Shown here in pieces: positions 7,174-8,679 of a stretch of DNA of 8,679 nucleotides. The DNA is from Candidatus Sumerlaeota bacterium. Lineage in GTDB: Bacteria > Sumerlaeota > Sumerlaeia > MWCT01. Both the position numbers and the translations under genes were made by a program. Position 1 is the stretch's first letter; every line of letters starts with the position of its first letter. The DNA lies in NCBI GenBank assembly GCA_026398545.1, contig JAPLSR010000286.1, positions 1-8,679 on the forward strand, given 5' to 3'. A model generated the notes under the pieces. The model did no database searches, was not told where the DNA came from, and was given only the letters and a program-made list of their open reading frames with translations.

Positions 7174-7178
7174 TATGT

Positions 7179-8315
7179 ATGAAAGTTCCACTGCTTGACC
7201 TGAAGGCGCAGTTGAAAACGATTGATGCTGACCTCAAAAGGGCTGTCAATGACGTTATTGATTCCACACAATATATCATGGGACCAAAGGTGCAGGAACT
7301 GGAGGGGAAGATTGCGCAATATGTCGGAACGCAATTTGCCGTGGGTGTTTCATCCGGCACGGACGCTCTCCTCGCCTCACTGATGGCATTAAATGTGGCG
7401 TCGGCGGATATTGTCATAACAACCCCTTATTCCTTTTTCGCCACTGCGGGGGTCATTGCGCGGCTCAATGCAAAGCCCGTCTTTGTTGATATTGACCCTG
7501 ACACTTATAATATGTGCCCAAAGGCTCTCGCAGAGTGGTTTCAAAAACATAGCGCTGAGGCAAAAAAGGTGAAAGCCATCATTCCTGTCCATCTTTATGG
7601 ACAGTGCGCCGATATGGACAGGATTCTAAATGTGGCGCGGGAGCATGGCATTCCGGTCATTGAGGATGCCGCCCAGGCAATCGGCGCGCAATATCCATCC
7701 AGAGAGGGCGTCAAAAAGGCTGGGGCAATGGGCACAGTGGGTTGTTTTTCCTTCTTCCCCAGCAAAAATCTGGGCGGAATCGGCGATGGCGGAATCATCA
7801 CAACAAATGATGAATCGCTGGCAAAAAAGCTCATGCGTTTGCGGAATCACGGAGCCGAACCCAAATATTATCACTCCATAATCGGGGGCAACTTCCGCCT
7901 CGACCCCATCCAGGCTGCCGCCCTCATTGTCAAACTCCCGCATCTTGACATGTGGCACACCATGCGGCAGTCCAATTCGGCGTATTATGATGAGCGCCTC
8001 AACGTTGCCGGCATCAAAAAGCCCATCATTGCTTATGAACGCAAATACCACATTTACAACCAGTATGTCATCTCCGTGCCGGAAAGGCGGGACGAGCTTA
8101 AAAAATTCTTAACAGATAACTCCATAGGATGCGAGATTTACTACCCCGTGCCGTTCCACGAGCAGGAGTGCTTTAAATATCTCGGTTATAAGTCAGGCGA
8201 TTTTCCCAACAGTGAATATTCGGCGAGGCACACCACCGCCCTGCCGATTTATCCTGAGCTGACACATGAGATGCAGGATTTTGTAATCGGGAAGATAGAG
8301 GAGTTCTATGCCTAA
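7179..8315 (+). CDS. DegT/DnrJ/EryC1/StrS family PLP-dependent sugar aminotransferase
   Basis: This 378-residue cytoplasmic enzyme is predicted to transfer an amino group, usually from glutamate, onto a keto sugar nucleotide. Family landmarks are VPLLDLKAQ at the start, YIMGPKVQELEGKIAQYVG near residue 32, SSGTDAL (58-64) for phosphate binding, the EDAAQAIGA block (162-170) with pyridine-nitrogen-binding D163, and FSFFPSKNLGGIGDGG (190-205) with the Schiff-base lysine K196. GNFRLDPIQAA and the late TTALPIYPELT segment are also typical. AGGA (7167-7170) lies eight bases before the ATG. Its final eight bases overlap the start of a Gfo/Idh/MocA oxidoreductase, so the two are co-translated. That pairing resembles WbpB-WbpE (WlbA-WlbC) in 2,3-diamino-uronic acid synthesis, where the oxidoreductase makes the 3-keto substrate; a 3- or 4-amino sugar for surface polysaccharide is likely. 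The exact sugar is inference. Confidence 0.92.
   Translation: MKVPLLDLKAQLKTIDADLKRAVNDVIDSTQYIMGPKVQELEGKIAQYVGTQFAVGVSSGTDALLASLMALNVASADIVITTPYSFFATAGVIARLNAKPVFVDIDPDTYNMCPKALAEWFQKHSAEAKKVKAIIPVHLYGQCADMDRILNVAREHGIPVIEDAAQAIGAQYPSREGVKKAGAMGTVGCFSFFPSKNLGGIGDGGIITTNDESLAKKLMRLRNHGAEPKYYHSIIGGNFRLDPIQAAALIVKLPHLDMWHTMRQSNSAYYDERLNVAGIKKPIIAYERKYHIYNQYVISVPERRDELKKFLTDNSIGCEIYYPVPFHEQECFKYLGYKSGDFPNSEYSARHTTALPIYPELTHEMQDFVIGKIEEFYA
8297..8303 (+). promoter_or_regulatory. Shine-Dalgarno site of the oxidoreductase gene, inside the aminotransferase 3' end
   Basis: AGAGGAG lies four bases before the ATG at 8308, within the last codons of the aminotransferase gene. It supports the overlapping start and translational coupling. 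Confidence 0.7.
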
Positions 8316-8619
8316 GAGAATCTGCGTTGTGGCTGCCGGTCGCTGGGGCAAGAATCATGTCAAAACCCTGCAAGGGATGGGGTGCCTTGCGGGGATTGTT
8401 GAGCCGGAGGAGACGGCGCTCAAGGAGCTCGGTTTACTCTACCCTCATGTAACATTATTCAATAACATCCGGGACGCAATTAATGGCGATTTTGACGGCT
8501 TCTCCATTGCCACGCCGGCAGAGACGCAGTTCGAGATTGCACGCTTCATACTTGAGCATACAATGAGACTGAACCTGCCGTCATACCTCTTAATCGCAAG
8601 AGCCTTGAGCAATGTATAA
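8308..8619 (+). CDS. Gfo/Idh/MocA family oxidoreductase, truncated N-terminal fragment
   Basis: The first ~84 residues are the NAD(P)-binding Rossmann half of a Gfo/Idh/MocA dehydrogenase. They show ICVVAAGRWGKNHVKTL (4-20), an acidic strand end IVEPEE (31-36), and FDGFSIATPAETQFEIARFILEH (62-84). Intact members continue with a KHVLVEKP-type block carrying the catalytic lysine and run about 300-350 residues. Here family resemblance stops at H84 (position 8559), and 19 unrelated residues follow before TAA at 8617-8619; those bases encode another gene on the opposite strand. The glycine motif also differs: the usual G-x-G-x-x-G first glycine is alanine (AAGRWG). It overlaps the aminotransferase by eight bases and was presumably the partner that oxidises the sugar nucleotide (WbpB/WlbA-like). 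As it stands it cannot be functional; a rearrangement or an assembly join is the likely cause. Confidence 0.75.
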   Translation: MPKRICVVAAGRWGKNHVKTLQGMGCLAGIVEPEETALKELGLLYPHVTLFNNIRDAINGDFDGFSIATPAETQFEIARFILEHTMRLNLPSYLLIARALSNV

Positions 8620-8679
8620 ACATCCGTTATCGCGGCAGGGTCGGGAGTAGTTATAAGAACGGTGTGGTCGGCAGCCATA
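8445..8679 (-). CDS. Fragment of FlhG/MinD-like ParA-family ATPase (both ends missing)
   Basis: The minus strand from the window edge to about 8559 encodes AADHTVLITTPDPAAITD, then VYTLLKALAIKRYDGRFSLIV. This matches the region of MinD/ParA-type ATPases, most closely FlhG (YlxH/FleN), where a strand leads into TTPEPTAITDAYALIK and then a strand ending IVN that contacts the nucleotide base. FlhG controls flagellar number and placement at the membrane. The Walker A part would lie outside the window. The ATG at 8678 is an internal methionine. After V (8559-8561) the expected asparagine is absent and the frame, which stays open to 8445, is only the antisense of the oxidoreductase gene, so the real homology ends there. 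MinD or another ParA protein is the alternative. The family is likely, the FlhG assignment less so. Confidence 0.5.
   Translation of the reverse strand, partial: MAADHTVLITTPDPAAITDVYTLLKALAIKRYDGRFSLIVCSSMKRAISNCVSAGVAMEKPSKSPLIASRMLLNNVT
8555..8565. other. Junction between two unrelated, oppositely oriented gene fragments
   Basis: On the left, + strand homology to Gfo/Idh/MocA ends at ILEH (codon 8557-8559). On the right, minus-strand homology to an FlhG/MinD ATPase ends at LIV (codon 8559-8561). The two blocks meet within a few bases with no intergenic sequence, direct repeat or insertion element between them. That is not how intact genes abut, so this marks an inversion/deletion breakpoint or an assembly chimera. 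Confidence 0.6.

Larger units (their letters stand above)
6924..7178. promoter_or_regulatory. Divergent regulatory gap between the S41 peptidase and aminotransferase genes
   Basis: This AT-rich 255-base region separates two divergently transcribed genes, so it should hold both promoters and the untranslated leaders. On the minus strand it holds a candidate promoter (7145-7173), a 22-codon leader ORF (7002-7070) and the protease ribosome-binding site. On the plus strand there is a TATGAT (7129-7134) that could serve as a -10 without a convincing -35, and an orphan TTGACA (7087-7092) that is too far from it. A G-rich tract (7095-7103) sits between them. No tRNA or riboswitch-like fold was recognised. 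Confidence 0.5.

Noticed and set aside
7002..7417. Longer minus-strand frames across the aminotransferase start
   Set aside because: They are antisense to conserved aminotransferase sequence; only the final 22 codons with their own ribosome-binding-like site were kept as a tentative leader ORF.
1..8679. CRISPR array, tRNA, rRNA, complete insertion sequence or phage genes
   Set aside because: No regularly spaced repeats, cloverleaf sequences, transposase, integrase or structural phage genes were seen on either strand.

Overview
The window looks like a chromosomal segment from an uncultured bacterium. Coding is dense, Shine-Dalgarno sites are present, and gene families are bacterial (RarA, DUF1015, S41 protease, DUF4091 lipoprotein, DegT aminotransferase). 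A lipoprotein signal and a Sec signal point to a cell with an envelope that holds exported enzymes. ApgM-type phosphoglycerate mutase, DUF1015 and DUF4091 together are seen in Planctomycetota-like and other deep-branching environmental phyla, but I cannot place the organism from sequence alone.

Layout. Positions 2-3324 (+) carry three housekeeping genes: the 3' end of a DUF1015 gene, rarA (AAA+ ATPase of stalled replication forks) and apgM (archaeal-type cofactor-independent phosphoglycerate mutase). Positions 3325-7178 are visibly more AT-rich. They hold a DUF4091/GH123-like lipoprotein gene (+) facing an exported TPR/PDZ/S41 protease gene (-), with a 197-base gap between their 3' ends and a 255-base divergent regulatory gap at the right. 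Positions 7179-8560 (+) return to the earlier composition. They encode a DegT/DnrJ/EryC1/StrS sugar aminotransferase whose 3' end overlaps the start of a Gfo/Idh/MocA oxidoreductase, a pair typical of amino-sugar (cell-surface glycan) biosynthesis.

The right end is abnormal. The oxidoreductase stops resembling its family at about position 8560, inside its Rossmann domain. From there to the edge the opposite strand encodes a piece of an FlhG/MinD-like ATPase. This is either an inversion or deletion breakpoint or an assembly chimera at a contig end.

I found no convincing new defence, mobile or RNA system. The points most worth checking are the terminal junction, a repeated Shine-Dalgarno/ATG module with a 22-codon leader ORF ahead of the protease gene, and the DUF4091 lipoprotein of unknown substrate. 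No tRNA, rRNA, CRISPR array or complete insertion sequence was seen.
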